DNA of 64,000 bases from Blastocladiella emersonii ATCC 22665 (taxonomy: Eukaryota > Blastocladiomycota > Blastocladiomycetes > Blastocladiales > Blastocladiaceae): assembly GCA_025594325.1 (NCBI GenBank), contig JANHCV010000002.1:186001-250000 (forward strand), in the 5' to 3' direction. Positions 21,586-32,991 of the stretch are shown piece after piece (position 1 is the stretch's first letter; each line of letters opens with the position of its first letter). The translations under genes were made by a program, and so were the position numbers. The notes under the pieces are model-generated. The model searched no databases and had not been told where the DNA came from. It was given only the letters and a program-made list of their open reading frames with translations.

Positions 21586-22524
21586 GTGGGCCGTGGACGA
21601 GGATGTGCCACGCATATTAATACAATTTGACTTCGTGTACGCTGTTGACATTGGACCGGAGGGTCGCGTTCGGCACGAAACGGCTATGACGGGATTCGAA
21701 TGTGAATTTACAGAGCCTGAATATAATCGAGTTCAATGTCGGGAGCTTCACCCTTGAATGCTCGCTTTTCGGCTGGATCCTTGCCCGTTCCTTCACACAA
21801 GCGAGGACGACCTTGGATTGCCCTCCAACGCGCTACCGAAACACGGTCGTGCAGGGTGAGAGTTACCATGGGTAAGTAGCAACCTAGAGGCGACTACCGA
21901 TCATGGGGAGGAGAGGTCTGCCGAAGAGTTGACATGAGCAACGCGGTCACGCGAGGCTGAAACGCGCTTCGGCGTGCAGGGCGCACAGCCACTTTGAAGG
22001 CACTCTCCACACTCCCCGGCCGTTCCGAAAAACCTCGCTACTTCGCATAATAAATACATGAAACAGCATTGGACAATCAAAAACGACGCGTGGGGGTTTC
22101 TTCATTCTTCAACGTTCTTGCACATGTCCGCACGCAGCGACCAAACTAGGCGCAGAGCGCAGAACTACGCTCTGACTTCTGCTGCGCTGCCTGCTACCGG
22201 CAGCCTCTCCGACTTACATTGTCGGCAAAGCCGTGAGCTTCTAGCCTGAGTTACGGCACAGCCAAGTGGCGAACGAGAGCGCGTCGCAAGAACGAGCAGC
22301 CGTTCAGCGACCGTGGCGCGGACCGAGGCCGTTAAGCGACCGTGGAGTGGAGCATGCAGAACCGGCGACACAATCTGAGTCTTCCATTGCTCGGCAATAA
22401 TCATATCATACACTCAACTCGACTCACTCTCGCTCTCGCGACAGCAACAGCAACAGCAACAACAACAGCTTCGGGTACAGGGGGTATTCTCTCGAACGCG
22501 CGACCGCGCGACCGCCCATCGATC
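21586..22524. other. intergenic DNA inside the IR1 right arm
   Basis: Inverted copy of 16590-17528, lying between two converging gene ends. No gene seen. Confidence 0.5.
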
Positions 22525-25440
22525 TTAAACCTCGGCCTCGCGGGCCGCCGCCGCGCGGTGACGCGAGCGCGACCGCGACGCGTGGCGGTGCGACTCAGCG
22601 TGTCCGTGAGTGTGAGCGTGTCCGTGAGCGTGAGCGTGGCCGTGACCGCCGTGGCCGTGACCGCCGTGGCCGTACAGCCCGTGGGTGCCGCTCCCACCGC
22701 CGCCGTAGCCACGCAGGAAGCCCGGAATAAACGAGCGCATGAACGAGGGCGCGCGGCGCGCGGTGCCCGGGCGGAACCGGCGCGACGGCGTCTTGTACGT
22801 GGTGAGCTGGGCGTCGGCGAACAGCAGCCACGACAGCACCGTCTGCTCGAGGTTGGTGATGATGGCCTTGCGGATCGCCGACTTGATGGCCGGCGCGACC
22901 AGCTTGTACAGCGTGCTGTGCGAGCGAGCGAGCGAGCGTGGGCGAGCATGGGCGGATCAGTTTGGGGAACGCACGAGCGAGCGGGTCAAGACACGAGATG
23001 TTAGAGAGCCGTACTCGTGCTTGGTGTGGTGCAGCGTCACGCGAATGTCGTCGACGTTGACCTGCACGCGCAGCGGGACCACCGTCTGGTTGGCCGCGTG
23101 CCGGTCGTACTCGAACGCCGCGTGGATGTGGATGCCCTCGCCGGCAATCTGGGACGCAGTGGTGCAAGACGCGAGTTAGTCAGCCGCACACTGCAGCAAA
23201 GTCCACGAGCCAGACAACGAACGAACGCACCGAGAGATCGGCCACGCCCCAGTCCTTGAGCTTCGGGAACCCCGTCTTCTTCTTGTAGTAGAAGCTCACG
23301 TCGTGCACGTCGGCCTGGATCTGGTACGCGTTGAGCGCAAACACGTGCCGGAACCGGTCGTCAATCTCGTTGCGCGGGCTGAGCTGCGCCCGGTTCACCA
23401 TCTCGATCTCGAACAGGTTCGGCAAAAAGTTGGCGCTCGTCAGAATCACGTTGTCGAGAATCAGGTCCATGTCCGCGTCGCGGTGCTCGATGCGCGGCAG
23501 CGCCAGGTACTTGACCTGCGCGATCAGCGCGGGCAGGAACACGACCCGGAAGTCGTTGACCAGGTCGGGCTTGAACGTCATGCGGCCCGACGACTCGTAC
23601 AGCAGCGTGCTGTACAGCTTGGTCACGTCGCGCGCCAGCGCCGTCGTCACCCGGTCGTTGCGCAGCGCCTCGGTGAAGGCGATCGCCTGCTGCAGCGCGT
23701 CGCGCACGTACGGCATCGACGACCACACGCGCCCGCGGTCGAGCAGCACGCCGAGCTTGGCCTCGAAGTCGCCGCCCCCGCCGTGCTCGAGGTCCGTGTA
23801 CCCGGGCTCGCGCATCGCGCGCTCGAGGAACGACCGCGCATCGACGAGGTAGTCGCGCAGGTGCGGGTCGCGGCGCATCTCGAGCGTGAACCGGTAAACG
23901 GACTCGAGGAACGGCGTGAGCGAGGTGCCCGCCATGGCCTCGAGCAGCCGCTTCATCTCGATCGCCGTCGAGTACACGTTGGCGTCGACGTGGCGCGGCG
24001 CGTGCGCGGCGCCCGGCGTGTGCGCGAGGACCCGCATCGACGAGAAGAGGTAGTCCAGCGAGCCCTGGTACGCCGGGTTGGCCGCCAGCTCGGCCAGCAC
24101 CGCGCGCAGCCGCTTCGTCAGCCGGCGACGCGCCGCCTCGGGCACGTACGACCGCACCGCCGACACGATGCGCGTGGCGCGCTCGGGCATGGCGCGCTCG
24201 AGGACCGCCGTCGCGTGCTCGATGCCGCCGCCGCCCGTGGTGCCGAGCGTGGTGGCCGACGCCATGGCCGACTTGCGCTGGTACATGCCCGCCGACGCCG
24301 CGGTGGCGGTGGTGTAGCGCTTGGTCTCGGCGGCCGTCTCGAACTCGGACGTCTCGTACTCGCCCTCGGTCTCGGTGATGTCGCCGAGGTACACCTTGCG
24401 CTCGGGCGGGATGGTGCGGGTGAGGATCGGCTCGCCGTAGTCCCACGACGCGCGGCGCGACGTGGTGGCGGTCGTGGTGTGCAGGATCGGCGATTCCTCG
24501 TAGTAGGCCGAGTCGAACTGGGCGCGGCGGCCCGTCGTCGACGCGCGCGACGCAAACGACACGTCGGGGTCGAGGACCGAGGTCGCGCGGCGGTCGTAGT
24601 AGCTCGTGTCGGCCTCCTCGCCCAGGATCCCCGAGTCGTCGGCATAGGTGCCGGTGCGGTCGCGGTCGCGGTCGCGGTACGTGTCCGTGGGCTCGGGCGG
24701 GAGCGGGCGCGACTTGTATGCCGACGACGAGGACGGGCCCCCGTCGCCGCCACCCACGTCGCCGCCGACCCCGAGGCGCTCCTTGACCGTGTGCGAGAAG
24801 GCCTCGCCGTAGATGGAGCGGACAATCTACGGTGGCGTTCAGGGAGCGTGTGGTGATCAGTGGCCGGATCAAAGAGGGTCCGAGACACGCGGGCGTGTGA
24901 GACGTACGTCGGTCAGCTCGGCGAGGAGCAGGCGGAACTGCTGGCTCGTGAGGAGCAGGCGCACGAGCGTGTTGATCTCGGAGGCGCCGCGGTACGCCTC
25001 GGGCGGGAGGCCGCCGACTAGACGACATGGGTGCGAGACACGAGCAGTGAGTGGTCAAGCGTTGGGGTCGCGATTCGCGCGGCAACGGCGAGACACGAAC
25101 GGCCGAGGTCGGACGGGATGTGGGTAGCGCGCGCGGCGAGGGCGGCGTGGAACACGAGCTTCTGCAGGATCTCGTCCTGGTTCTTCTCGGCGAGGAACTG
25201 GGCGAGGGTGATGAGCAGCGAGTCGACGTCGGACACGAGCTCGCGGCCGTCGGCGCTGAGGCGGTAGCGGTGCGAGGTGCCGAGAATGTCGTCGAGCGCG
25301 GCGCGCAGGCTCTCGAGCACGCCCGTCAGGTGCGCGTTGCTCGGGAGCTGGCCCGCCTGGATCTCGGCCAGCGCGTCGAGCAGGCCGAGCGGGCGGCCCG
25401 CAACCGCCTCCTTGACCTCCTGCGGCGTCACGTCGGTCAT
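22525..25440 (-). CDS. HAM1-like protein (DUF5923 + DUF4449) with His-rich tail
   Basis: Five exons: 25440-25101, 25017-24908, 24827-23229, 23148-23015 and 22915-22525, giving 857 residues. Internal splice sites are canonical (GTACGT, GTGCGT, GTACGG donors); the first intron donor (GTTCGT) is chosen by frame. The start ATG at 25440 has context ggcgccATGA. The N-terminal and middle parts match the fungal HAM1 N-terminal family (for example FKPDLVNDFRVVFLPALI, SPRNEI). The part after DWGVADLS matches the C-terminal DUF4449 (for example LYKLVAPAIKSAIRKAII). These are large cytoplasmic proteins of unclear biochemical role. The extreme C terminus is unusual: after RSFIPGFLRGYGGG comes a stretch of alternating Gly/His/Ala (GHGGHGHGGHGHAHAHGHAH) and an RSRSRHR end. 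The 3' part lies in IR1 and is duplicated at 15734-16589. Confidence 0.85.
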
Positions 25441-26474
25441 GGCGCCGACGCCCGGCCGCGCGCGCACCTCCTCGTGGACGGGCCGAACTCCTCCCTACGC
25501 GCGTGTGCGTCGGCGGTGAGTCCTCGGCGCCGTGCGGGTGCTGCGACAGGGCGGAAGTGCGTACAAAGAGCGGCATCGTGGCGTGATGGTGATGATGTGC
25601 CGGATGATCAGCGCGTGCTGTGTGGACGGCGGTGGCCGATGGTGGTCGCGATGGTCGGGTCGTGTCTCGCTCGGGTCGGGACGGTGCACTCGGCGGCGTC
25701 GTTCAGTCGGCGCGGTCAACTGGGCAAGAGCGGGAGCGAGGGCGAGGGGGGGGGCCGCGGGGCACCGCCCGCTGGAAATGGAAGGCGGGCGGCGGCCGTC
25801 TTGCGCTCATCGTGCGGGGCCGCCGCTGTCACTCCATCGGCGACTCCCCAGCTGCGTTGCATCGAGTGATGAGCCTCAGACACGGGTGCGCTGCCGGGCC
25901 GGCCAGGGTGGGGCTGATCGCTCGCACGGCCACGCCGCCGCGAACACGCGGGCTGGTCGCGCGTCTCAGGCATCACGTGCACCTGGCCTGATTTCCTGAC
26001 GCGTCGAGTCCCGTGTGTGGCGCCGCCGCCCGTGATCGCGCTTTACGAGTTGCTGCCGTTGCCCCCCTCAGGAGTATCACATACTCGCTGCAACCCTCTC
26101 CCAATCGTATTGCACTGCCAGCCCATGTATCACCATGATCGAGCGATGCGTCCCACCGGTCTGGGCCTCGCTCGCCCGCAACGCCCCTTTGCTGCTCGGC
26201 CGTGGTTCTCGCCTCCCCTGAAGGGCTGCCGGCCGCCGTGTATCCCGCTGCTCCAACCTTGCCCTCAGTGCTCGACCACCCTCCTCACCGACATCGCCCT
26301 CGCCCACATCTGATCGCCGCCGCGGAACGAGTCTGCGATACCCTGCAACACTCCGCCCTTTCACCCCCTGCAACCCACCAAGGGGTCCGGCCTCAGGCCT
26401 TCCTTTGATACTACGCCACCGCCACCTCCGCCGCCCCGGCGACTGCGCCACCACCACCACCACGACCCGCGGCC
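25441..26474. promoter_or_regulatory. divergent promoter region between the HAM1-like and unknown genes
   Basis: About 1 kb between two divergent starts. It contains GACGCGTC at 25998-26005 and CT-rich tracts toward the plus-strand gene. No supported gene. Confidence 0.5.
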
Positions 26475-27627
26475 ATGTCGACCGCGCCGGGCCATCCTCG
26501 GCCTGCGTCCGGCGCTCGACCATCGGCTCGCCGTCCATCGGCACCGACTACCGCAGCCCGCGGCCGCCTGCCCGCGGACCTGCCGCACCCGAGCGATGCA
26601 CCGAAACTGCCCGTCGCCAAGGGCGCCGTGCCGGCCAACCCGCCCGCTGTCCCCGCTGCCGGCGTGACCGCGTCCGCGGCCTCGGCACCAACTACCAGCG
26701 CGGCTGGCGGCCCACCTCCGGCCGGAGGAGGCTCGCCGCGTCGACCCACCGTCGTGACGCTGCAGCCGACGGCCCAGGCCATCCGGCCCCCCGAGAACCG
26801 CATCATCGACGAACGGATATGGTGCGCCGCCGTCCACCGCTCGCTCACTCGCTCCGTGCCGCTCCCTCACTCACTCGCCCGTTCCCTCGCGTAGGGCAGA
26901 TCGAGTCGAGCGCGAGCTGCGCGCCCAGCGCGACTACGAGCAGCAGTGGGGGTTCATGCTGCCGCTGCAAAAGGACCGCGTCACGGAGCTGCGCGACCGC
27001 AAGGCCAAGGAGGTACGACGCCCGTGCCGCCGCCGCGGTCCATGCCGATTCGACTCAACTGTGTCCCTCGTCGCCGTGTAGGGTCTCGCCTCGTCGCCGT
27101 TCAACGTCCACTCGATCATGCACCCACCGACCTCGACGCGCGTCAAGCCGCTCGCCGCCAACGGCGGCACCGCGGGCGCTGCTGCACCACCCAAGCCGCT
27201 CAACCAGCACATTGACCTGCGCCTGCACCGGTACCAGTCCGTGTACAAGTCGGCCTTCACGCCGACCGTGTTCGCCGACGCGCGCGCCGACACGGGCCGC
27301 AAGCCGCCGCCACCCGCGGAGACCGGCTCCGGTACCGGGACCGCCGCGGCTGCGACGTTGCCGAACCGGTACGCGGCGCTGCCCAACAAGAAGGACGCGG
27401 CGCGCGTGCTGCGGCAGTTCCAGGGCGACTGGAACCCGACGCCCGTGTCGTCGACGGCCTTCCCGACCACCAGCAACTGCGAGTACGGGTGGAAGTGGCG
27501 CGGGTGCAACCCGCTCGAGCGGTTCGGGTCCACGTCCGCCGACCTCCGCCGCAGCCACGCCATCGCCGGCGGCCGCGGCAGCAACGGGATCCAGCCCACG
27601 ATCCCGCGCGACTCGCGCCGAACGTGA
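26475..27627 (+). CDS. unknown 336-residue protein with disordered N terminus
   Basis: Three exons (26475-26821, 26895-27012, 27082-27627) with canonical introns of 73 bp (GTGCGC...GTAG) and 69 bp (GTACGA...GTAG). The frame is kept only by this splicing. The first ~115 residues are Pro/Ala/Ser-rich and probably disordered. The middle exon is charged and helical (RVERELRAQRDYEQQWGF ... TELRDRKAKE). The last exon contains conserved-looking patches: HRYQSVYKSAFTPTVF, LPNKKDAARVLRQFQGDW and TTSNCEYGWKWRG. No signal peptide, membrane segment or known catalytic motif is present. I do not recognise the family. Confidence 0.75.
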
Positions 27628-27752
27628 TGCGGGCTACGAGGTCGTGATCATATAAAACTATTCTAGTGCAACTGGCTGGACGGTGAGAGGGGGAGAGAGT
27701 GAGCAGGTCGATGGCAAAGGGCAGGGATCATGGCGCGGGTGAACTGGTCAGC

Positions 27753-27760
27753 GACGCGTC
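27753..27760. promoter_or_regulatory. GACGCGTC palindrome upstream of the HAD nucleotidase
   Basis: It lies about 130 bp before the start at 27891. It contains ACGCGT, the MluI cell-cycle box bound by MBF-type factors in ascomycete yeasts; the role here is inferred. Confidence 0.4.
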
Positions 27761-27890
27761 ACCTTCGCGCTCGCGCCCCCTCGTCGTGATCCCTCGGCGG
27801 CCCCGCGAGACACTTTTCGAGTCGAACAAGCGTCCCGGCAGGTCGCACGGAGACTTGTCACTATCGCACACTTGATGAATCGCTCATAGA

Positions 27891-29000
27891 ATGGCCTCTC
27901 GCACACTGACGCGCCTCGCCAAAGCCGCGCCTGCCCTCCGACTTCTCTCGCGCTCCCCACCTTGCACCACTCTCGCAACGTATAACACGCAACTTGCTCA
28001 GCTGCACTTGCTGCAAACCCCCTGCACGACTCGCCCGCTCCCGCCCCCGTCTCCAACAACCATGACGCTCGGCTCGACCGAGGCCCTGCACCCGACGGTG
28101 GTCGCCGTCCCGCCGACCGCGATCCACGCGACGGCCGTCGAGCACCCGGCCGTGACGCTGCCGTCCAAGTTCCTGCCCGAGCGGCCGGCTAAACCGACGG
28201 CCTTCTTCTACTTTGACCTCGACGGCACCGTGTACTCGCACGGGCGCGGCGTGCTCGACGAGATGCGCGACCTCATCCAGGCGTACTTTGCGCAGCACCT
28301 CAGCCTGACGCGCGACGAGGCCGTCAAGCTGCAGAAACAGTACTACCTCCAGTACGGGCTCTCGATCCGCGGGCTGCTCAAGAACCACCACGTGGATCCC
28401 GTCGACTACGAGTACGCATGCTCCTCGCGGTTCGCAGCACACGGATCAACCATGACTGACGCCTCTATCCCGCCCGCGCTACGTAGCCAGAAGGTAGACC
28501 AGGCCGTGAACCTGCCCAAGTACGTGCAGTCGGACCCGGAGATGCGCGCGATGCTGCAGCGGCTGCGGCCCGATATCGTGCGGTGGGCCTTCACCAACGC
28601 CGGCATCCAGCACGCGCGCCGGGTCCTCGACCTCGTCGGGATCAGCGACATGTTCCACGGCATGGTACGCTGTTTCGCCCCGCTACACCCCCTCGCACAC
28701 GACCACTGACCCCCGCTCGCCCACCGGATCGCGTAGACGTACTGCGACTACACGCGGCCCAACTTCTCGTGCAAGCCCGAGCCCGAGTTCTACGAGCAGG
28801 CGTTGCAAGAGTCCGAGTACGCGCGCGCGGGCATCCCCGTCTACTTTGCCGACGACAACCTGCCCAATCTGACGGCGGCCAAGAAGCGCGGGTGGGTCAC
28901 GATCTGGATCGACCTCGAGCGCCGGTCGCACGCGGACGCGGACTTTACGATCGCCGACCTCAAGGAGCTCCCGTCGATCCTTCCGCACCTCTTCGTCTAG
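27891..29000 (+). CDS. HAD-superfamily pyrimidine 5'-nucleotidase (SDT1/PHM8-like)
   Basis: Three exons: 27891-28411, 28487-28664 and 28737-29000 (75-bp and 72-bp introns, donors GTACGC, acceptors GTAG), 320 residues. HAD motifs are in order: motif I FYFDLDGTVY (the nucleophile and acid Asp pair) near residue 106, motif II in WAFTNAG, the motif III Lys in the CKPEPEFYE region, and motif IV VYFADDNLPN. The family dephosphorylates nucleoside monophosphates (SDT1 acts on UMP and CMP); substrate assignment here is inference. Two starts are plausible. The ATG at 27891 (agaATGG) adds 57 residues that are Arg/Leu/Ser/Thr-rich and nearly free of acids, like a mitochondrial presequence. The ATG at 28062 would give a 263-residue form of usual family size. 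Confidence 0.9.
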
Positions 29001-30254
29001 ACCCAGCACGAGGGTCTTGTTTGCGCTGTTAGATATCTGCCGTCATTGCTCAACTGTCCTCATTTGCACATACAAATCTGACTTGCTCAAATGCCGGCCT
29101 CGGTCGCGCGGGCCCGCGTGGGCACCGCCAGGGACACAATGTGGCGCAGCCGACTCGCGAGAGACATCCCCCGCGAGACATCACGTGTGACTCGGTCCCG
29201 TCCCAAGTGCTTGGACAGCGCGCGACGGAGCGGAGCTTTGCTCGGTGGCCGTTTCAGCGTCGAACCGGCCCGACTATTTCAGAATGCGGTCGCGTGCGGA
29301 TTTTCGCCAGCCACGACGGGCGCCGCCTCAGGTCGCCGCCGCCGCCACCGCCTCCTCCGCCCCCGCAACGAGCGCGACGCGTCGATCCACGACGACGACC
29401 CATGCGGACGCGACGACGGCGGCGATGCAACACCAGTGCGGCGTCGTCGGCCACCGTGGACATCCCGAAGGCAGCGCGGTGGTTGTGGCGAAGCTGCCGT
29501 GACGTCGCCATCGCTGCTGCGGCCCACCGGGTCCTCGTTAGGGAAAGTAATTCATCAGTCCCGCTGATCCGTTTCATCAGGGATGGGCACGCATGGGCCA
29601 CACGGCAAACGAGCGTGGCGAGTCGGAGCTTCCCTCCTGCACGCACAACTCGCGTGCACGCTTTGCGGCGCGCGATCCTGCCGTCGATAGCGCCGCCCAC
29701 ACCTCCTGCTGCTGAGCCACCCACGCCTTGACGCTGCGTGAATGGTCAGGCCATGATGAGGATCAGCGGCTCAGGACGTTGTTCTCGGGTTGGACACGGC
29801 GACGACGGCCGCGATAGCGCGCGCGACGCGCCACCATGGCGACTCACGCCCCAACGACTCACGGCGCGGCCGCGTCGCCGACGACGACGAAGCGGACGCG
29901 GGCGGATGAACGGAGGCCAGGTCCCGCAACATCGCCCGGGAAGAAATGCTTGCCCAATCGCCGCCCAGGACCACGGACGCTGCATAATTTTAGCGCGGGG
30001 GCGGCGGCGCTGTGGCACCTCCTCACGTTTGAGGCAGCCCCCTGGACGGCACGATCTCGCCTGGGCGTCGGCCACACACGCTGCACTGTGGTCGGACGGA
30101 CCGTTGTGCTCGGCGCTCCGGCCAGAGTACAAAAGCCGTCGTCGGGCCTCGCCCTCCCTCTCGCTCCCGCATCCTCCGACCCGCTCGCTTTGATCGTCTG
30201 CCACGCCTCATCTCGTCGCCGATCACCGAGCTTCCTCTCTCCCTCACTACTGCA
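29001..30254. promoter_or_regulatory. long intergenic region upstream of the transporter
   Basis: No supported gene. There is a GCC-type trinucleotide tract near 29335-29375 and pyrimidine-rich DNA just before the transporter start (about 30140-30250). Open frames here are Arg/Pro/Ser strings in several phases. Confidence 0.5.
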
Positions 30255-31751
30255 ATGACACAAGAATTTACCCTCGACTCCAAGGCCGTCGAGTCCGGCG
30301 AGCGCGCGCCGCAGACGTGGACCGACGCCGAGGAGGCCGCCGCCGTGCGCAAGGTCGACTGGCGCATCCTGCCGTTCCTCGCCATCATCTACCTTATGTC
30401 GTTCCTCGACCGCGCCAACATTGCCAACGCGCGCGTCGCCAACAAGGGTACGCGCTCCGACACTCGCGAGCCGCGCCGTCGTGTGGCGCCGCCGTGTGGC
30501 TCAGCGCGACGGTGGCGCTGATCTCGCTCACCATGGTCACCTCACTGATGATTCGTTGCCCGTGGTCTAGACTCGAAGCACGACATGGGCACCGAGCTCG
30601 GCCTCACCGACAGCCAGGCGCAGCTGGCCGTGTCGGCCTTCTTTTGGCTCTACGTCGCGCTCGAGGTCCCGTCCAACCTCATGCTCAAGCGCGCGACGCC
30701 GCGCGTCTGGATCTCCCGCATCATGATCACCTGGGGCGCCTGCACCATGGCCCTCGGCGCCGCCAACAGCCCGCTCGCCCTGATCCTGCTCCGTCTCGCG
30801 CTCGGCGCCGCCGAGGCCGGTCTGTTCCCGTCGGCCATCTTCTACCTCACCTTCTGGTACCGCCCCATCGAGCTGTCGTGGCGCATTGCGCTGTTCTACT
30901 GCACGGCCACGCTGTCCGGGTTCGTGGGCGCCATCGTCGCGTACCTGATCACCATGATGAACGGGTTCCTCGGTCTCGCCGGCTGGCGGTGGATCTTCAT
31001 CCTCGAGGGTCTCCCGACGGTCCTGCTCGGCATCTTCTGCCTGTGGTACCTCCCCTCGTACCCCGAGACGTCCGAGTTCCTGTCGGATAAGGAGCGCGAG
31101 ATCATCGTCAACCGCCTCAAGGGCTACTCGGTCAACAAGCACGACGAGGAGAACTTCAACCTCAAGTCCTTCATCGCCACCGTCACCGACATCCGCGTGC
31201 TCAGCTTCTGCGTCGCCTACGTCCTGATGGTCATCCCGCTGTACTCGTTCACGTTCTGCTTCCCCACGATCCTGTCGCTGCTCGGGTACAAGGACCTCAA
31301 CGCGCAGGTCATGAACGCGCCGCTGTACTTCTGCGCGTTCCTCGGCGTCCTCGCGAGCGCGTGGTACTCGGACAAGATGCGCGACCGCTCCATCTTCGCG
31401 CTGGGCGCGCTGGCCGTCTCGTTCGTCGGCTACATCGGGCTCACGCTGTTCACGGACCCGCTGCTCCGCTACTTCTCGGGCTTCCTGTGCGTGTGGACGT
31501 ACGTGGCCGTCGGTCCGTTCCTGACGTGGCTCGCCAACACCAACGTCGGCAGCACGCGCGCCGCGGCCGCGACGGCCATGGTCATCGGGTGCGGCAACAT
31601 TGGCGGCATCATCGCGCCGTACCTGTACCCGATCGCCGACAAGCCCCTGTTCCGGTCGGGCAACATCATCTCGCTCGTGTGCCTCGCCCTCTCGATCGCC
31701 ATCATGTTCGCGATGCGCGTCTCGTTCCGCCGCGAGGGCAAGCAGATCTAG
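30255..31751 (+). CDS. MFS anion:cation symporter, Dal5/Tna1 type
   Basis: Two exons (30255-30447, 30571-31751) flank a 123-bp intron (GTACGC...TCTAG, phase 1), giving 457 residues. The N terminus is cytosolic and acidic; the first membrane segment follows VRKVDWRILPFLAIIYLMSF. The motif SFLDRANIANARV is diagnostic of the fungal ACS family (allantoate, nicotinate, pantothenate and other organic anion permeases). Other typical parts are GAAEAGLFPSAIFYLTFWY and GWRWIFILEGLPTVLLGI. Roughly 12 membrane segments fit, with a central loop after SDKEREIIVNRLKG. It should import a small organic anion with protons at the plasma membrane; the substrate cannot be read from sequence. The ATG follows a pyrimidine-rich leader (actgcaATGA). 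Confidence 0.92.
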
Positions 31752-32259
31752 ATCGGTGTGGGTTCTGGGATGGTTGTGTTGACTCTTTCTTATACTCTAT
31801 GATACACGCCTGATGGCACCGTTTTGGTAACTCGCTATGGTAACCCGCGTCAGGCTGGACTAGGAACGGCATCGCCCCATGGTCATGGTCCTGGCCATGG
31901 TCGCGCTTCCCGTCCGCGCTTCAACTCAGATCCAAAGCTCACTCGCTGCCAGAATCAAACCTTTTGCTTGCGCGCTCAAGGTCACGCTAACTGCGCTTCA
32001 ACGTCAACTTAATCGTCCGCCCGGACGCGTGGTAACTTGTTGCCTAGTCGTCCGAGACGCGAGACGCGTCGCGTCCGACCCTTGCAGCACGCGCCGCGCC
32101 ACACCGTCGACGAGGTTGGCGAGCACGCCTCGTTGGGCTTTTCCCTCTCGCTCCTCATGTCGCTTAGTCGCACGGCGGAGCGGACGAGTAACTTCAACTT
32201 GAACCACAAAACATGTATTCGCAAACTAAGCCACAGATCGGCGTGTTGTGGCGACACGC
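31752..32259. other. intergenic DNA between converging gene ends
   Basis: 3' region of the transporter and of the minus-strand gene ending at 32260. It contains GACGCGTC at 32063-32070. No gene seen. Confidence 0.45.
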
Positions 32260-32991
32260 TCACGAGTAATCCTCGTCGCCCCATGTATGCCACGCCTCGG
32301 CGTTGTACGTAGGCCACACGGTGCCCGCGAGCGGCTGGCCCGACCAGCTCGACCACGCGCGAGCGCCAGGTGCAACCATGGCCGGCGGCGCGCCGCAGTG
32401 CAAGCACAGCGGCGGGCCGTACATGCCCGGCGGCGATGCCGTGGCCTCGCGGTCGGCGGCAGCAGCTCCACGCGCGCCGCCCTGCCAGTTGGCCCCGCCG
32501 TAGATGTACGGCGGCTCGTACTCCTACCAGGCATCAACGGTCCCCGTCGGCTAGTCGTCGCCGTACAGGTACCCGCCGCGAGCGCCGGGAGCGCCGCGCG
32601 ACCAGCCGCCCGCGCCGCCGCCGTAGACATACGAGGGGACCGACTCTTGCCAGGAATCGTGCAGTTCCGGCGGGTACGGGTTGCTGAGGTCGCCCATGAA
32701 GATCGGACCGATACCGGGACCACGTGCGCCGACCGTCATGCTCGGGTGAGGGGCGGGACCGAACCAGGGAGGCGAACTGCGACTCGCCGCGACCGGCCAG
32801 ACCGGCGGCGCGCCGCGAGCACCGCCGTACGACCGGTACGGGGGCAGGACCCAGCCGCGGGGAGTGGCGCGGTGCCAGCCCGGCGGCGAGCCAGTTGGTG
32901 GATGCGTGGCCGGTGCGGCGGGCGTCTGCTTGCCGGTGCCGGTGGCAGGGGCCGGGTCGGCGGGTGGAGTGCTGGACGCCACGATGGTCAT
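32260..32991 (-). CDS. Gly/Pro/Tyr-rich protein with a CxxCGAPPA motif; interrupted or spliced
   Basis: The ATG at 32991 has a good context (catcaccATGA). The frame reads 146 residues, mostly Pro/Gly/Tyr/Trp-rich, to a TAG at 32553-32551. The same frame has a second TAG at 32526-32524, then stays open to a TGA at 32262-32260. That second part begins EYEPPYIYGGANWQGG and ends with LCLHCGAPPAMVAPG and AWHTWGDEDYS. The text just before the stops (PSYVYGGGAGGW) resembles the text just after (EPPYIYGGANWQ), suggesting a duplicated module. Either an in-frame intron removes both stops (an uncommon GTCTAC donor and the CTGGTAG acceptor would work), or the gene ends early. A related broken copy lies at 55399-55791. 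No signal peptide is seen; the function is unknown. Confidence 0.45.

Larger units (their letters stand above)
21311..23380. repeat. IR1 right arm (2,070 bp)
   Basis: Reverse complement of 15734-17803 (position sum 39114). It carries the true 3' end of the HAM1-like gene (minus strand) and a promoterless 3' copy of the unknown gene (plus strand). Confidence 0.93.

Noticed and set aside
15734-23380. IR1 as a transposable element with long terminal inverted repeats
   Set aside because: No transposase, integrase or reverse transcriptase in arms or spacer, no target-site duplication seen at the edges, and the arms are ordinary gene ends.
29091-30263. Several 100-200-codon frames upstream of the transporter
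   Set aside because: Arg/Pro/Ser strings in overlapping phases on both strands, without domains or consistent codon bias.
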